Shown: positions 31,128-40,097, numbered from the stretch's first letter. The stretch is DNA of 64,000 nucleotides from Pseudomonas helmanticensis (GCF_900182985.1 NZ_FXUY01000001.1:4030001-4094000); one strand, 5' to 3'. The notes: generated from the sequence alone by a model not told the origin. Program-made: numbers and translations.

Positions 31128-32132
31128 ATGTCTAAACAACCGATCAAACAACAGCTGGATCGCTTTGACCGTCTCGACCTGCTCGGTCATCCGACGCCTT
31201 TGGAAAAACTCGAGCGCCTGTCCTCCTGGCTCGGCCGCGAGGTGTACATCAAGCGTGATGACCTGACGCCGCTGGCCATGGGTGGCAACAAGCTGCGCAA
31301 GCTCGAATACCTCGCCGCCGACGCCCTCGCGCAAGGCGCCGATACGCTGATCACCGCCGGTGCGCTGCAATCGAACCACGTTCGCCAAACTGCTGCACTC
31401 GCTGCCAAACTTGGCCTCGGCTGCGTGGCGCTGCTGGAAAACCCGCTGGGCACCGATGACAGCAATTACACCGGCAATGGCAACCGCCTGCTGCTGGATC
31501 TGTTCGACACCAAGGTCGAACTGGTCGACAACCTCGACAATGCTGACGAACAACTCGCGGCCCTTGCCGTGCGTTTGCGCAGCAACGGCAAGAAACCGTA
31601 CCTGGTGCCGATTGGCGGCTCGAATGCGCTCGGTGCATTGGGTTACGTACGCGCAGGGCTGGAACTGGCCGGGCAAATCAAAGACACCGGCATCGATTTC
31701 GCTGCAGTGGTGTTGGCCTCGGGCAGCGCCGGAACTCACAGCGGTCTGGCATTGGCGTTGAGCGAAGTGTTGCCGCAATTGCCGGTGATTGGCGTGACCG
31801 TTTCGCGCAGTGAAGAAGACCAGCGACCGAAGGTGCAGGGCCTCGCCGAACGCACGGCGGACCTGCTCGGCGTCGAGTTGGCGGCGAGTTTCAAGGTTGA
31901 GTTGTGGGACGAATACTTTGGCCCGCGTTATGGCGAACCGAATGCCGGGACGTTGGCGGCGGTGAAGCTGTTGGCGAGTCAGGAAGCGGTGTTGCTGGAT
32001 CCGGTTTATACCGGCAAGGCGATGGCGGGATTGCTGGACGGGATCGGGCGTCAGCGCTTTGATGAGGGGCCGATTATTTTCCTGCACACCGGCGGTGCGC
32101 CGGCGTTGTTTGCCTACAGGGATTTTCTGTAA
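31128..32132 (+). CDS. dcyD: D-cysteine desulfhydrase
   Basis: A 334-residue PLP enzyme that splits D-cysteine into pyruvate, ammonia and sulfide. Fold-type II motifs are clear: the PLP lysine in [26 protein letters not shown], the phosphate-binding region [17 protein letters not shown] and [16 protein letters not shown] 31128 is the first good start (upstream frame overlaps epsC). Together with the cystine importer genes that follow it makes a cysteine-use module. ACC deaminase is a relative, but the length and neighbours favour DcyD. Confidence 0.92.
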   Translation: MSKQPIKQQLDRFDRLDLLGHPTPLEKLERLSSWLGREVYIKRDDLTPLAMGGNKLRKLEYLAADALAQGADTLITAGALQSNHVRQTAALAAKLGLGCVALLENPLGTDDSNYTGNGNRLLLDLFDTKVELVDNLDNADEQLAALAVRLRSNGKKPYLVPIGGSNALGALGYVRAGLELAGQIKDTGIDFAAVVLASGSAGTHSGLALALSEVLPQLPVIGVTVSRSEEDQRPKVQGLAERTADLLGVELAASFKVELWDEYFGPRYGEPNAGTLAAVKLLASQEAVLLDPVYTGKAMAGLLDGIGRQRFDEGPIIFLHTGGAPALFAYRDFL

Positions 32133-32137
32133 GCAAG

Positions 32138-32211
32138 ATCAAAAGATCGCAGCCTGCGGCAGCTCCTACAGGTGATCCCGTGTAGGAGCTGCCGCAGGCT
32201 GCGATCTTTTT
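32138..32211. repeat. REP pair (family A) between dcyD and tcyJ
   Basis: GATCGCAGCCTGCGGCAGCTCCTACAGG and its inverse ending GGCTGCGATCTTTTT. The T run makes it a plausible terminator for dcyD. Confidence 0.9.
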
Positions 32212-32222
32212 CCAGAGACAAC

Positions 32223-32248
32223 GCATATTCCAATAAAGAATAACATTT
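32223..32248 (+). promoter_or_regulatory. AT-rich putative CysB-type site upstream of tcyJ
   Basis: GCATATTCCAATAAAGAATA then ACATTT. The GCATATTCC core recurs at 36073 and, inverted and less exact, at 59239; GAATAAC is the inverse half-site type. It lies about 170 bases above the tcyJ start. Confidence 0.45.
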
Positions 32249-32416
32249 CAAATATTTAGTATTTTCAAGTCTAACGCAGTCATCATATAGTCTCGCCGCA
32301 GGCGAATTTCGCGCAAGACGCATAAGCTGCTTTAGGGCACGATAACGCAGTCGCGCGAATAACAAATTCGCCAACTTTCCTTCAGCGTCTTCCATAAGAA
32401 AACACAGGGGCTCGTC

Positions 32417-33217
32417 ATGAATTTTTCCGCACTACGTCGCAATCTGCTGGTTGGTTCGCTGGGCCTGGCGCTGAGCGCCGGTCTGATCGGCCAGGCAGTG
32501 GCCGGTGAGCAGCTGCAACAGATCAAGGACAAGGGCGTTATCAACGTCGGCCTGGAAGGCACTTACCCACCGTTCAGCTTCGTCGATGCCGACGGCAAAC
32601 TGTCTGGCTTCGAAGTCGAGCTCTCCGAAGCGCTGGCGCAAAAACTCGGCGTCAAAGCCAAGATCCAGCCAACCAAGTGGGACGGTATTCTGGCCGCGCT
32701 GGAATCCAAGCGCCTCGACGTCGTGGTCAACCAGGTAACGATCTCCGACGAGCGCAAGAAGAAGTATGACTTCTCTGAGCCTTACACCGTTTCCGGGATT
32801 CAGGCATTGGTGCTGAAGAGCAAAGAAGCGGCACTGAACATCAAGACCGCTGCTGACCTGTCCGGCAAGAAAGTCGGTGTAGGCCTGGGCACCAACTACG
32901 AGCAATGGGTCCGCGCCAACGTGCCGGGCGCCGATGTGCGCACCTACGATGATGATCCGACCAAGTTCGCCGACCTCAACAACGGCCGTACCGACGCCAT
33001 CCTGATCGACCGTCTGGCCGCACTTGAATACGCCAAGAAAGCCCCGAAAACCGTCGCCGCCGGTGAAGCTTTCTCGCGTCAGGAATCCGGTATCGCCGTG
33101 CGTAAAGGCGAGCCTGAGCTGCTGGCAGCCCTGAACAAAGCCCTCGAAGAGCTGCGGGCCGACGGCACCCTTGAGAAGCTGTCGACCAAGTACTTCAACG
33201 CAGACGTCACTAAATAA
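32417..33217 (+). CDS. tcyJ: cystine ABC transporter, periplasmic binding protein
   Basis: A 266-residue binding protein of the FliY/TcyJ group that delivers cystine. A signal peptide ends near residue 30 (LIGQAVAGEQ). The family 3 binding-protein signature is INVGLEGTYPPFSFVDADGKLSGFEVELSEALAQKLG, and the TKWDGILAALESKRLDVVVNQVTISDERKKKYDFSEPY block matches FliY. AGGGG stands 9 bases before ATG 32417. The stop codon overlaps the permease start by one base. Confidence 0.93.
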   Translation: MNFSALRRNLLVGSLGLALSAGLIGQAVAGEQLQQIKDKGVINVGLEGTYPPFSFVDADGKLSGFEVELSEALAQKLGVKAKIQPTKWDGILAALESKRLDVVVNQVTISDERKKKYDFSEPYTVSGIQALVLKSKEAALNIKTAADLSGKKVGVGLGTNYEQWVRANVPGADVRTYDDDPTKFADLNNGRTDAILIDRLAALEYAKKAPKTVAAGEAFSRQESGIAVRKGEPELLAALNKALEELRADGTLEKLSTKYFNADVTK

Positions 33218-33882
33218 TGGAAGAAGCTTTCCAACTCGCACTGGACTCCGCGCCCTTCCTGCTCAAGGGCGCGTATTACACGGTAGTCCTCAGCCTCGGC
33301 GGCATGTTCTTCGGCTTGCTGCTGGGTTTCGGCCTGGCGCTGATGCGCCTGTCGCGCTTCAAATCGGTGAGCTGGCTGGCGCGCATCTACGTGTCGTTCT
33401 TTCGCGGCACGCCGTTGCTGGTGCAACTGTTCGTGATCTATTACGGCTTGCCGCAATTGGGTCTCGAACTGGATCCGTTGCCAGCGGCGTTGATCGGCTT
33501 CTCGCTGAACATGGCCGCTTACGCCTGTGAAATTCTGCGCGCCGCGATCGGTTCGATCGAGCGTGGTCAGTGGGAAGCTGCTGCGAGCATCGGCATGACC
33601 CGCGCGCAAACCCTGCGCCGGGCCATCCTGCCGCAAGCGATGCGCACGGCGTTGCCGCCGCTGGGCAACAGCTTCATTTCACTGGTCAAGGACACGGCAC
33701 TGGCCGCCACCATTCAGGTGCCGGAGCTGTTCCGCCAGGCCCAGTTGATTACCGCCCGGACTTTCGAAGTCTTCACCATGTATCTTGCCGCCGCGCTGAT
33801 CTACTGGATTCTGGCCACGGTGCTTTCGCACTTCCAGAACAAGTTGGAAGAGCGGGTCAATCGGCACGACCAGGAGTCCTGA
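33217..33882 (+). CDS. tcyL: cystine ABC transporter, permease
   Basis: A 221-residue inner-membrane permease of the His/Glu/Gln/Arg/cystine family (YecS/TcyL), with about five transmembrane helices and the EAA loop [44 protein letters not shown] 33217 overlaps the tcyJ stop; tcyN follows after 4 bases. Confidence 0.93.
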   Translation: MEEAFQLALDSAPFLLKGAYYTVVLSLGGMFFGLLLGFGLALMRLSRFKSVSWLARIYVSFFRGTPLLVQLFVIYYGLPQLGLELDPLPAALIGFSLNMAAYACEILRAAIGSIERGQWEAAASIGMTRAQTLRRAILPQAMRTALPPLGNSFISLVKDTALAATIQVPELFRQAQLITARTFEVFTMYLAAALIYWILATVLSHFQNKLEERVNRHDQES

Positions 33883-33886
33883 CGCG

Positions 33887-34636
33887 ATGATTGTCGTGGA
33901 AAAACTGACCAAACAATTCAAGGGTCAGGTCGTGCTCAACGGCATCGACCTCGAGGTCAAGGAAGGTGAAGTAGTCGCGATCATCGGCCCCAGCGGCTCG
34001 GGGAAAACGACGTTTCTGCGCTGCCTGAATTTCCTTGAACAACCCACCAGCGGCCGGATCAAGGTCGGCGATATCGAGATCGATACCAGCCGCCCGCTGA
34101 ACCAGCAGCAAGCGCTGGTGCGCAATCTGCGCCAGCACGTTGGCTTCGTGTTCCAGAACTTCAACCTGTTCCCGCATCGCACCGCTTTGGAAAACGTCAT
34201 CGAAGGCCCGATCGTGGTCAAGAAGATGCCGCGCGACGTAGCCATTGCCCTGGGCAAAAAGCTCATGGCCAAGGTCGGTCTCGCCGGCAAGGAAGACGCT
34301 TATCCACGTCGCCTCTCCGGCGGTCAGCAACAGCGCGTGGCGATTGCCCGGGCGCTGGCGATGGAGCCGGAAGTGATCCTGTTCGACGAACCGACTTCGG
34401 CCCTCGATCCGGAACTGGTCGGCGAAGTGCTGGCGACCATTCGTGGCCTCGCCGAAGAGAAACGCACCATGGTCATCGTCACCCACGAAATGGGCTTTGC
34501 CCGCGACGTGGCCAACCGCGTGGTGTTTTTCGACAAGGGCGTGATCGTCGAACAAGGCGAAGCGAAAGCGTTGTTTGCCAATCCAAAAGAAGAACGCACT
34601 AAACAGTTTCTCAGCAAGTTTCTCAATCACGCCTGA
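33887..34636 (+). CDS. tcyN: cystine ABC transporter, ATP-binding protein
   Basis: A 249-residue ATPase (YecC/TcyN). Walker [10 protein letters not shown], signature LSGGQQQR, Walker [21 protein letters not shown] and switch VTHEM are intact. It completes the tcyJ-tcyL-tcyN operon. A hairpin at 34659-34678 lies just downstream but has no T run. Confidence 0.94.
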   Translation: MIVVEKLTKQFKGQVVLNGIDLEVKEGEVVAIIGPSGSGKTTFLRCLNFLEQPTSGRIKVGDIEIDTSRPLNQQQALVRNLRQHVGFVFQNFNLFPHRTALENVIEGPIVVKKMPRDVAIALGKKLMAKVGLAGKEDAYPRRLSGGQQQRVAIARALAMEPEVILFDEPTSALDPELVGEVLATIRGLAEEKRTMVIVTHEMGFARDVANRVVFFDKGVIVEQGEAKALFANPKEERTKQFLSKFLNHA

Positions 34637-35104
34637 GAATCCAGATGTATCAAACGGCAACTTCCACGGATGGAAGTTACGTTATCCCGCCTGAACAACC
34701 TGCTTCAACAAACACTAATCAAACACGTTCTATTTAGAACACATATATGTTCTGCAACAGATAATCCGCGCTAAAAATATGTCCATCATTTAAAGATAGG
34801 GTTCCCGTAGCGACTTATCGAAACCGCGGAAAACCACTGAGATTTGTGGCTCAATTCGCCAACAGACCTAGGCATAAGGCCTCATCAGCGTAGGACACTT
34901 CTGATTAGCACGTAATTCACGGATTAACTAAGCACATCTATTGACACCCCTTCCCGCACACTCTTATCTAGTCGCCAACCGGCGCCACTTAGTTTAATCA
35001 ACGCACATTCAACCTTGATCAAGGTTCTCGGCTGTATTGCCAGTTGATTCACGCCTTTGTTCTTCAGAAACGGACTTCGTTGCAAGCTTCAAGGAGAGAA
35101 ATCG
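34637..35104. other. 468-base AT-rich intergenic region with several dyads
   Basis: No ORF of note. Dyads seen: AACTTCCA/TGGAAGTT at 34659-34678 (loop CGGA); GTTCTATTTAGAAC, exact, at 34727-34740; GAACA-N6-TGTTC at 34737-34752, which shares GAAC with the previous one; and the exact 16-base palindrome AACCTTGATCAAGGTT at 35011-35026, 78 bases above the next start codon. These suggest a regulated promoter for the gene at 35105. Confidence 0.55.
35011..35026. promoter_or_regulatory. perfect palindrome, candidate operator
   Basis: AACCTTGATCAAGGTT is exact over 16 bases. It is not an FNR/ANR box, because the four-base gap between TTGAT and ATCAA is missing. Regulator unknown. Confidence 0.5.
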
Positions 35105-35866
35105 ATGACTCACACTTCGCACACCCCCGAGCTGGCAGCGCCAATCCTGGCGCCCGCGCAAAAAACCGGCATCAATCTGGCTGCTGCCGCCCATCTGTCG
35201 GTCGACGTGGCGCCCTATCCCGAGATGGATTGCGGGGACCTGATCGAACTGTTCTGGAACAAATGTTATGTCGCTTCGAAGGTCCTGACCGTCGAGGATG
35301 TCGGCGCCCCGGTCAGCCTGCGGGTGCCGGAGAGTTTCATCGCCAACGGCACGGCACGTATCCACTACCGGGTCATGCAGGTTGGCCAGGGTCAGGCGCT
35401 GTCGGCGGCGACCCGGGTGCAAGTCAAACTCGATTGTCCCGGAGGCCTGCCATCGGCATTGTGCAGCGACGAAAACCAGCAACTGCAAGCCGTCACGATC
35501 CCCGACACCATCCGCCGTCAGGGGGTTAATCCGAACCAGATCAAACGCGGCGTACCGCTGACCATCGAGCCTTACGTGAACATGGCCGAGGACGATGAAA
35601 TCACCTTGCGCTGGGGCGATGTGCGCATGGACCTGGTACCGGTCACGGCGGCAGACGTCGGCTTGCCGATTCAGGTCTGGGTGCCGCCGGCGGTCATCGT
35701 CGAGGCCGGTGAAGATCTGCGCCTCGACGTGACGTACTGCGTCATCGACCGGGTCGGCAACAACTCGCGCTGGGCGCCTCCGCGGACGTTGAAGATCGGC
35801 TGTGTGAACCCTTACCTGAAAGTGCCGCTGAGGCCCGCCCTCAAAGCCGCCGAGCCACGCAATTGA
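35105..35866 (+). CDS. hypothetical protein with two Ig-like repeats
   Basis: A 253-residue protein with no recognised family. It has no signal peptide or membrane helix. Two segments of about 75 residues look homologous: residues 33-110 (…DLIELFWNKCYVASKVLTVEDVGAPVSLRVP…) and 152-232 (…DEITLRWGDVRMDLVPVTAADVGLPIQVWVP…), each with strand-rich patterns and the shared VxxxDVGxPxxxxVP motif, followed by a conserved Ala/Gly-rich strand region. Such Ig-like units occur in surface and toxin-associated proteins of pseudomonads. ATG 35105 follows AAGGAGAGAAATCG, an excellent ribosome binding site. It stands alone; function unknown. Confidence 0.65.
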   Translation: MTHTSHTPELAAPILAPAQKTGINLAAAAHLSVDVAPYPEMDCGDLIELFWNKCYVASKVLTVEDVGAPVSLRVPESFIANGTARIHYRVMQVGQGQALSAATRVQVKLDCPGGLPSALCSDENQQLQAVTIPDTIRRQGVNPNQIKRGVPLTIEPYVNMAEDDEITLRWGDVRMDLVPVTAADVGLPIQVWVPPAVIVEAGEDLRLDVTYCVIDRVGNNSRWAPPRTLKIGCVNPYLKVPLRPALKAAEPRN

Positions 35867-35880
35867 ATAAACGCAAATCC

Positions 35881-36018
35881 CCTGTGGCGAGGGGATTTAT
35901 CCCCGCTCGGCTGCGAAGCAGTCGTAAACCCATAACACGCGGTGTATCTGATGCACCGCGTTACCTGATTTTGGGGCCGCTTCGCAGCCCAACGGGGATA
36001 AATCCCCTCACCACAGGG
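35881..36018. repeat. paired palindromic repeat (family D), copy 2
   Basis: CTGTGGCGAGGGGATTTATC at the left and GGGATAAATCCCCTCACCAC at the right, around a CGGCTGCGAAGCAG / CGCTTCGCAGCC centre. Confidence 0.85.
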
Positions 36019-36072
36019 ATCGCATTGGCGCTTACAAATATTGTTAACCAACCCGACCATCACCCCTTCTAT

Positions 36073-36099
36073 GCATATTCCTAAAAGTTAGTTTATTTA
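36073..36099 (+). promoter_or_regulatory. AT-rich putative CysB-type site upstream of the sfnB operon
   Basis: GCATATTCCTAAAAGTTAGT continues TTATTTA. It aligns closely with GCATATTCTTTTAAGTTATT at 63751 and with the tauA element. A TATATG near 36121 could be the -10 box of the promoter it serves. Confidence 0.55.
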
Positions 36100-36152
36100 A
36101 TATTTATACGCGCTTAGGGTATATGAACCGGACCACCGGACATTCTTTCGTT

Positions 36153-36175
36153 CGCCGCACTTTTGCGGCGTTTTT
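36153..36175 (+). terminator. intrinsic terminator in the sfnB leader
   Basis: CGCCGCA-CTTT-TGCGGCG followed by TTTTT: a perfect 7-base GC stem, tetraloop and U tract, 91 bases above the sfnB start and downstream of the AT-rich element. It either ends upstream transcripts or attenuates the operon. Confidence 0.85.
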
Positions 36176-36197
36176 CATGAGATGTGAGGTAGGTAGT

Positions 36198-36266
36198 ATG
36201 GTCCGGAACACAATCACCCCAGTGCGAATCGCCAGGGCATTGCGTGCAGCCAAGGAGCGGCACTGA
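36198..36266 (+). CDS. short leader ORF overlapping the sfnB start
   Basis: A 22-codon frame from ATG 36198 with GAGGTAGGT just upstream. It encodes a basic peptide (MVRNTITPVRIARALR…) ending in KERH, and its TGA overlaps the sfnB ATG (TGATG). The same frame is open back to ATG 36123, giving 47 residues that run through the terminator hairpin and include a Met-Arg-Cys just after it. Whether it is translated is not proven; the coupling to sfnB and the ribosome binding site support it. Confidence 0.5.
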   Translation: MVRNTITPVRIARALRAAKERH

Positions 36267-37507
36267 TGTCCAGTCTGGCAGACGCAAACGTCCAGTCTGA
36301 TCTGGACATCGCCCCGTTGTTGTTGCCCGCGCAGGTCTTGCGCAACGACGCCCAAGCCATCAAGGCCGCGCATGATCTGGCGCAAGTCGCCCGTGTGCAG
36401 GCCGCCAAGCGTGACCGTCAGCGCAAGTTGCCGTGGTCGGAAATCGAACAGTTCACTCGCAGCGGTCTGGGCAGCATTGCCATCCCGCGTGAATACGGTG
36501 GCCCGCAGGTTTCGTTCGTCACCCTGGCCGAAGTGTTTGCGATCATCTCCGCCGCCGATCCGGCGCTGGGACAGATTCCGCAGAACCAGTTCGGCATCAT
36601 CAATCTGGTGCTTGGCAGTGCGACCCAGGAGCAGAAAAAACAGTTGTTCCAGAGTGTTCTGGAAGGCTGGCGAATCGGCAACGCCGGCCCTGAGCGTGGC
36701 ACTAAAAACACCCTGGAATTGAAAGCGCGGATCACCGCCGACGGTGACGATTATGTGATCAATGGCCAGAAGTTCTATTCCACCGGCGCGCTGTTCGCAC
36801 ACTGGGTTGCGGTGAAAGCGCTCAACGATGACGGCAAGCAAGTGCTGGCCTTCGTCCGTCGCGGCACGCCGGGTTTGCGCATCGTTGATGACTGGTCGGG
36901 CTTCGGCCAGCGCACCACCGCCAGCGGCACGATCCTGCTCAACAATGTGCGCGTCGAGTCGAGCCTGGTGGTCGACAACTGGAAGATCAACGACATCCCC
37001 AACACCCAAGGCGCGGTGTCGCAGTTGATTCAAGCGGCGATTGATGCCGGCATTGCCCGTGGCGCCATCGACGACACCATCGAGTTCGTCAAAACCCGGG
37101 CGCGGCCGTGGATCGACGCCAAGGTTGATCGCGCCAGTGATGACCTCTATGTGATCGCCGATATCGGCAAACTGAAAATCGAACTGCACGCCGCCGAAGC
37201 GCTGCTGCGCAAGGCCGGCAAAGTGCTCGATCAGGTGCACGCCGCGCCGCTCACCGCCGAATCCGCCGCCCGCGCTTCGATTGCCGTGGCCGAAGCGAAA
37301 GTGCTGACTACCGAGATATCTCTGCTCGCCAGCGAAAAACTGTTCGAACTGGCCGGCAGCCGCGCCACCCTCGCCGAATTCAACCTCGACCGCCACTGGC
37401 GCAACGCCCGCGTGCACACGCTGCACGACCCGGTGCGCTGGAAATATCACGCGGTCGGCGCGTATCGCCTGAACGGCACTTTACCGGCTCGCCATTCCTG
37501 GATCTGA
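36266..37507 (+). CDS. sfnB: SfnB-family flavin-dependent sulfur acquisition oxidoreductase, copy 1
   Basis: A 413-residue protein with the acyl-CoA dehydrogenase fold, from the branch that includes SfnB and the sulfoxidising DszC. Visible blocks are IAIPREYGGPQVSFVTLAEVFAIISAADPALGQIPQNQFG, FYSTGALFAHWVAVKAL and the C-terminal RHWRNARVHTLHDPVRWKYHAVG. DszC-like enzymes use FMNH2 to oxygenate organic sulfur; no flavin reductase is nearby. AAGGAG lies 8 bases before ATG 36266, inside the leader ORF. It is the first gene of a three-gene operon with a second SfnB paralogue and a DszA-type monooxygenase. Confidence 0.9.
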   Translation: MSSLADANVQSDLDIAPLLLPAQVLRNDAQAIKAAHDLAQVARVQAAKRDRQRKLPWSEIEQFTRSGLGSIAIPREYGGPQVSFVTLAEVFAIISAADPALGQIPQNQFGIINLVLGSATQEQKKQLFQSVLEGWRIGNAGPERGTKNTLELKARITADGDDYVINGQKFYSTGALFAHWVAVKALNDDGKQVLAFVRRGTPGLRIVDDWSGFGQRTTASGTILLNNVRVESSLVVDNWKINDIPNTQGAVSQLIQAAIDAGIARGAIDDTIEFVKTRARPWIDAKVDRASDDLYVIADIGKLKIELHAAEALLRKAGKVLDQVHAAPLTAESAARASIAVAEAKVLTTEISLLASEKLFELAGSRATLAEFNLDRHWRNARVHTLHDPVRWKYHAVGAYRLNGTLPARHSWI

Positions 37508-37534
37508 GACGACCAGACATCTGGAGAAACACCT

Positions 37535-38728
37535 ATGACGATTTCCCATCACGTCGCGGTCATCACCAGCGATGAGCAAGCCCTGATCGTCGCCAGCGAC
37601 CTGGCCGAAGATTTCAAACGCGACAGCGCCGTGCGCGACCGTGAACGTCGCCTGCCACTGCCAGAACTCGACGTGTTTTCCCGCTCCGGCCTGTGGGGCA
37701 TCAGTGTGCCGAAGGAATACGGCGGCGCCGGCGTGTCCAACGTAACCCTGGCCAAAGTCATCGCCCTGATCGCTCAGGCCGACGGCTCGCTCGGGCAGAT
37801 TCCGCAGAACCATTTCTACGCACTGGAAGTGCTGCGCGTAAACGGCAGCCACGCGCAAAAACAACGGCTGTACGCCGAAGTACTCGCCGGCCAGCGCTTC
37901 GGCAATGCCCTTGCGGAACTGGGCACGAAAACCGCGCACGACCGCGTCACCAGCCTCAAACGCGACGGTGACGGCTACCGCATCAACGGTCGCAAGTTTT
38001 ATGCGACCGGTGCGATTTATGCGCAGCGCATTCCGACCTCGGTCGTCGATGAAAACGGCGTGCAGCAACTGGCCTTCGTCCCGCGTGACGCCAAAGGTCT
38101 GACCGTGATCGATGACTGGAGTGGTTTCGGTCAACGCACCACCGGCAGCGGCTCCGTGGTGTTCGAAGACGTCTACGTTGCCGCCGAAGATGTACTGCCT
38201 TTTCAAAGTGCGTTTGAGCGTCCGACCACCGTCGGCCCGTTGGCGCAGATCCTTCACGCCGCCATCGACACCGGCATCGCCCGCGCTGCTTACGAAGACG
38301 CCCTGCATTTTGTGCGCAGCAAAACCCGGCCATGGATCGATTCCGGCAATGACAAAGCCACCGAAGACCCGCTGACACTGAAAAGCTTCGGCCACTTGAG
38401 CATTCGCCTGCACGCCACCGAAGCCTTGCTTGAACGTGCTGGCGAATTCCTCGACGCCGCGCAAGCCGAGACCAACGCCGATAGCGTTGCAGCCGCATCC
38501 ATTGCGGTCGCCGAAGCACGCGCGATCAGCACCGAAATTTCCCTCGCTGCGGGCAGTACACTGTTCGAACTCGCCGGCAGCCAGGCCACGCTGATCGAGC
38601 ACGGCCTCGACCGCCACTGGCGCAACGCCCGCGTGCACACCCTGCACGACCCGGTGCGCTGGAAATATCACGCGGTGGGTAACTACTACCTCAACGATGA
38701 AAACCCGCCGTTGCGGGGGACCATCTGA
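37535..38728 (+). CDS. sfnB: SfnB-family flavin-dependent sulfur acquisition oxidoreductase, copy 2
   Basis: A 397-residue paralogue of the preceding gene. The two share long near-identical stretches such as RHWRNARVHTLHDPVRWKYH at the C-terminus, and GQIPQNHF and VIDDWSGFGQRTTGSG-type blocks, but differ elsewhere, as expected for an old tandem duplication with split substrate preference. GGAGAA precedes ATG 37535. The stop codon overlaps the next start by one base (TGATG). Confidence 0.9.
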   Translation: MTISHHVAVITSDEQALIVASDLAEDFKRDSAVRDRERRLPLPELDVFSRSGLWGISVPKEYGGAGVSNVTLAKVIALIAQADGSLGQIPQNHFYALEVLRVNGSHAQKQRLYAEVLAGQRFGNALAELGTKTAHDRVTSLKRDGDGYRINGRKFYATGAIYAQRIPTSVVDENGVQQLAFVPRDAKGLTVIDDWSGFGQRTTGSGSVVFEDVYVAAEDVLPFQSAFERPTTVGPLAQILHAAIDTGIARAAYEDALHFVRSKTRPWIDSGNDKATEDPLTLKSFGHLSIRLHATEALLERAGEFLDAAQAETNADSVAAASIAVAEARAISTEISLAAGSTLFELAGSQATLIEHGLDRHWRNARVHTLHDPVRWKYHAVGNYYLNDENPPLRGTI

Positions 38729-40086
38729 TGAGCGCTACGAAAAAGAAGATCCTGCTGAACGCGTTCAACATGAACTGCATCGGCCATATCAACCATGGCT
38801 TGTGGACGCATCCGCGCGATACCTCGACCCGCTACAACACGATTGAATACTGGACCGAACTGGCACAGTTGCTCGAGCGTGGGCTGTTCGACGGATTGTT
38901 CATCGCCGACATCGTCGGCGTGTACGACGTCTACCAGAATTCGGTCGATGTGCCGCTGAAAGAGTCGATCCAGTTGCCGGTCAACGACCCACTGCTGCTG
39001 GTTTCGGCCATGGCTGCGGTAACCAAGAACCTTGGCTTCGGCCTCACCGCCAACCTCACCTACGAGCCGCCGTATCTGTTCGCCCGCCGCATGTCCACGC
39101 TCGATCATCTGAGTCGCGGCCGCGTGGGCTGGAACATCGTCACCGGTTACCTCGACAGCGCTGCGAAAGCCATGGGCCTGAGCGAGCAAGTCGAACATGA
39201 CCGTCGCTACGATCAGGCCGATGAGTACCTGCAAGTGCTCTACAAACTCTGGGAGGGCAGTTGGGAAAACGGCGCGGTGCTCAATGACCGCGAGCAACGC
39301 ATCTATGCGCAGCCGGAGAAAGTGCACAAGGTCGAGCACAAGGGCGAGTTCTATCAGGTCGAGGGTTATCACCTCTGCGAGCCGTCGCCGCAGCGTACGC
39401 CAGTGCTGTTTCAGGCCGGCAGTTCCGATCGCGGTTTGCTCTTTGCCGGGCGTCACGCCGAGTGCGTGTTCATCAGCGGCCAGAACAAGCCATCGACCAA
39501 GGTTCAGGTCGACAAAGTGCGCGCCAGCGCTGTTGAAGCGGGGCGCAATCCTGAGGACATCAAGGTGCTCATGGGCCTTAACGTGATTGTCGGCGCGACT
39601 GAAGAAGCCGCGTGGGCCAAGCACGCCGAGTATCTCAGCTACGCCAGCGCCGAGGCCGGCGTCGCACATTTCTCGGCGTCGACCGGTATCGACTTCTCCC
39701 AATACGAAATCGACGAACCGATCCAGTACGTAAAGAGCAACGCCATTCAGTCAGCGACGAAAAATCTGCAGAACAACGACTGGACCCGCCGCAAGTTACT
39801 CGACCAGCACGCCCTCGGTGGTCGCTACATCACCGTGGTCGGATCGCCTGAGCAAGTGGCGGACGAGCTGGAATCGTGGATCGCAGAAACCGGTCTCGAT
39901 GGTTTCAATTTGACCCGGATTGTTACGCCAGAGAGCTATGTCGATTTCATTGAACTGGTGATTCCCGAGTTGCAGCGGCGCGGGTCGTACAAGACCTCGT
40001 ATGACAGCGGCAGCTTGCGCGAGAAGCTGTTTCACGGGGAGGCGCAGCTACCTGAGCAGCACACCGGCTCCCACTATCGCCAATAA
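38728..40086 (+). CDS. LLM-class flavin-dependent monooxygenase (DszA/SnaA/DmoA type)
   Basis: A 452-residue FMNH2-dependent oxygenase. Family blocks are LLNAFNMNCIGHINHGLWTHPRD, RGLFDGLFIADIVG, HLSRGRVGWNIVTGYLDSAAKAMG, PVLFQAGSSDRGLLFAGRHAECVFISG and DGFNLTRIVTPESYVDFIELVIPELQRRG. DmoA opens dimethyl sulfide and DszA opens dibenzothiophene sulfone; the actual substrate here is not known. Next to two DszC/SfnB-like genes it suggests stepwise S-oxygenation and C-S cleavage. It is translationally coupled to the second sfnB copy. Confidence 0.9.
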   Translation: MSATKKKILLNAFNMNCIGHINHGLWTHPRDTSTRYNTIEYWTELAQLLERGLFDGLFIADIVGVYDVYQNSVDVPLKESIQLPVNDPLLLVSAMAAVTKNLGFGLTANLTYEPPYLFARRMSTLDHLSRGRVGWNIVTGYLDSAAKAMGLSEQVEHDRRYDQADEYLQVLYKLWEGSWENGAVLNDREQRIYAQPEKVHKVEHKGEFYQVEGYHLCEPSPQRTPVLFQAGSSDRGLLFAGRHAECVFISGQNKPSTKVQVDKVRASAVEAGRNPEDIKVLMGLNVIVGATEEAAWAKHAEYLSYASAEAGVAHFSASTGIDFSQYEIDEPIQYVKSNAIQSATKNLQNNDWTRRKLLDQHALGGRYITVVGSPEQVADELESWIAETGLDGFNLTRIVTPESYVDFIELVIPELQRRGSYKTSYDSGSLREKLFHGEAQLPEQHTGSHYRQ

Positions 40087-40097
40087 CTCTTTGTACT

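Noticed and set aside
34737..34752. LexA box of the Gram-positive type (GAACATATGTTC)
   Set aside because: Spacing is two bases too long and Pseudomonas LexA uses a different CTGT-type site.
35011..35026. Possible ANR/FNR box
   Set aside because: TTGATCAA lacks the four-base spacer between TTGAT and ATCAA, so it is only listed as an unassigned palindrome.
36019..36266. Sigma-54 promoter for the sfnB operon
   Set aside because: No GG-N10-GC pair in a fitting context was found by eye, although SfnR-type regulation would predict one.
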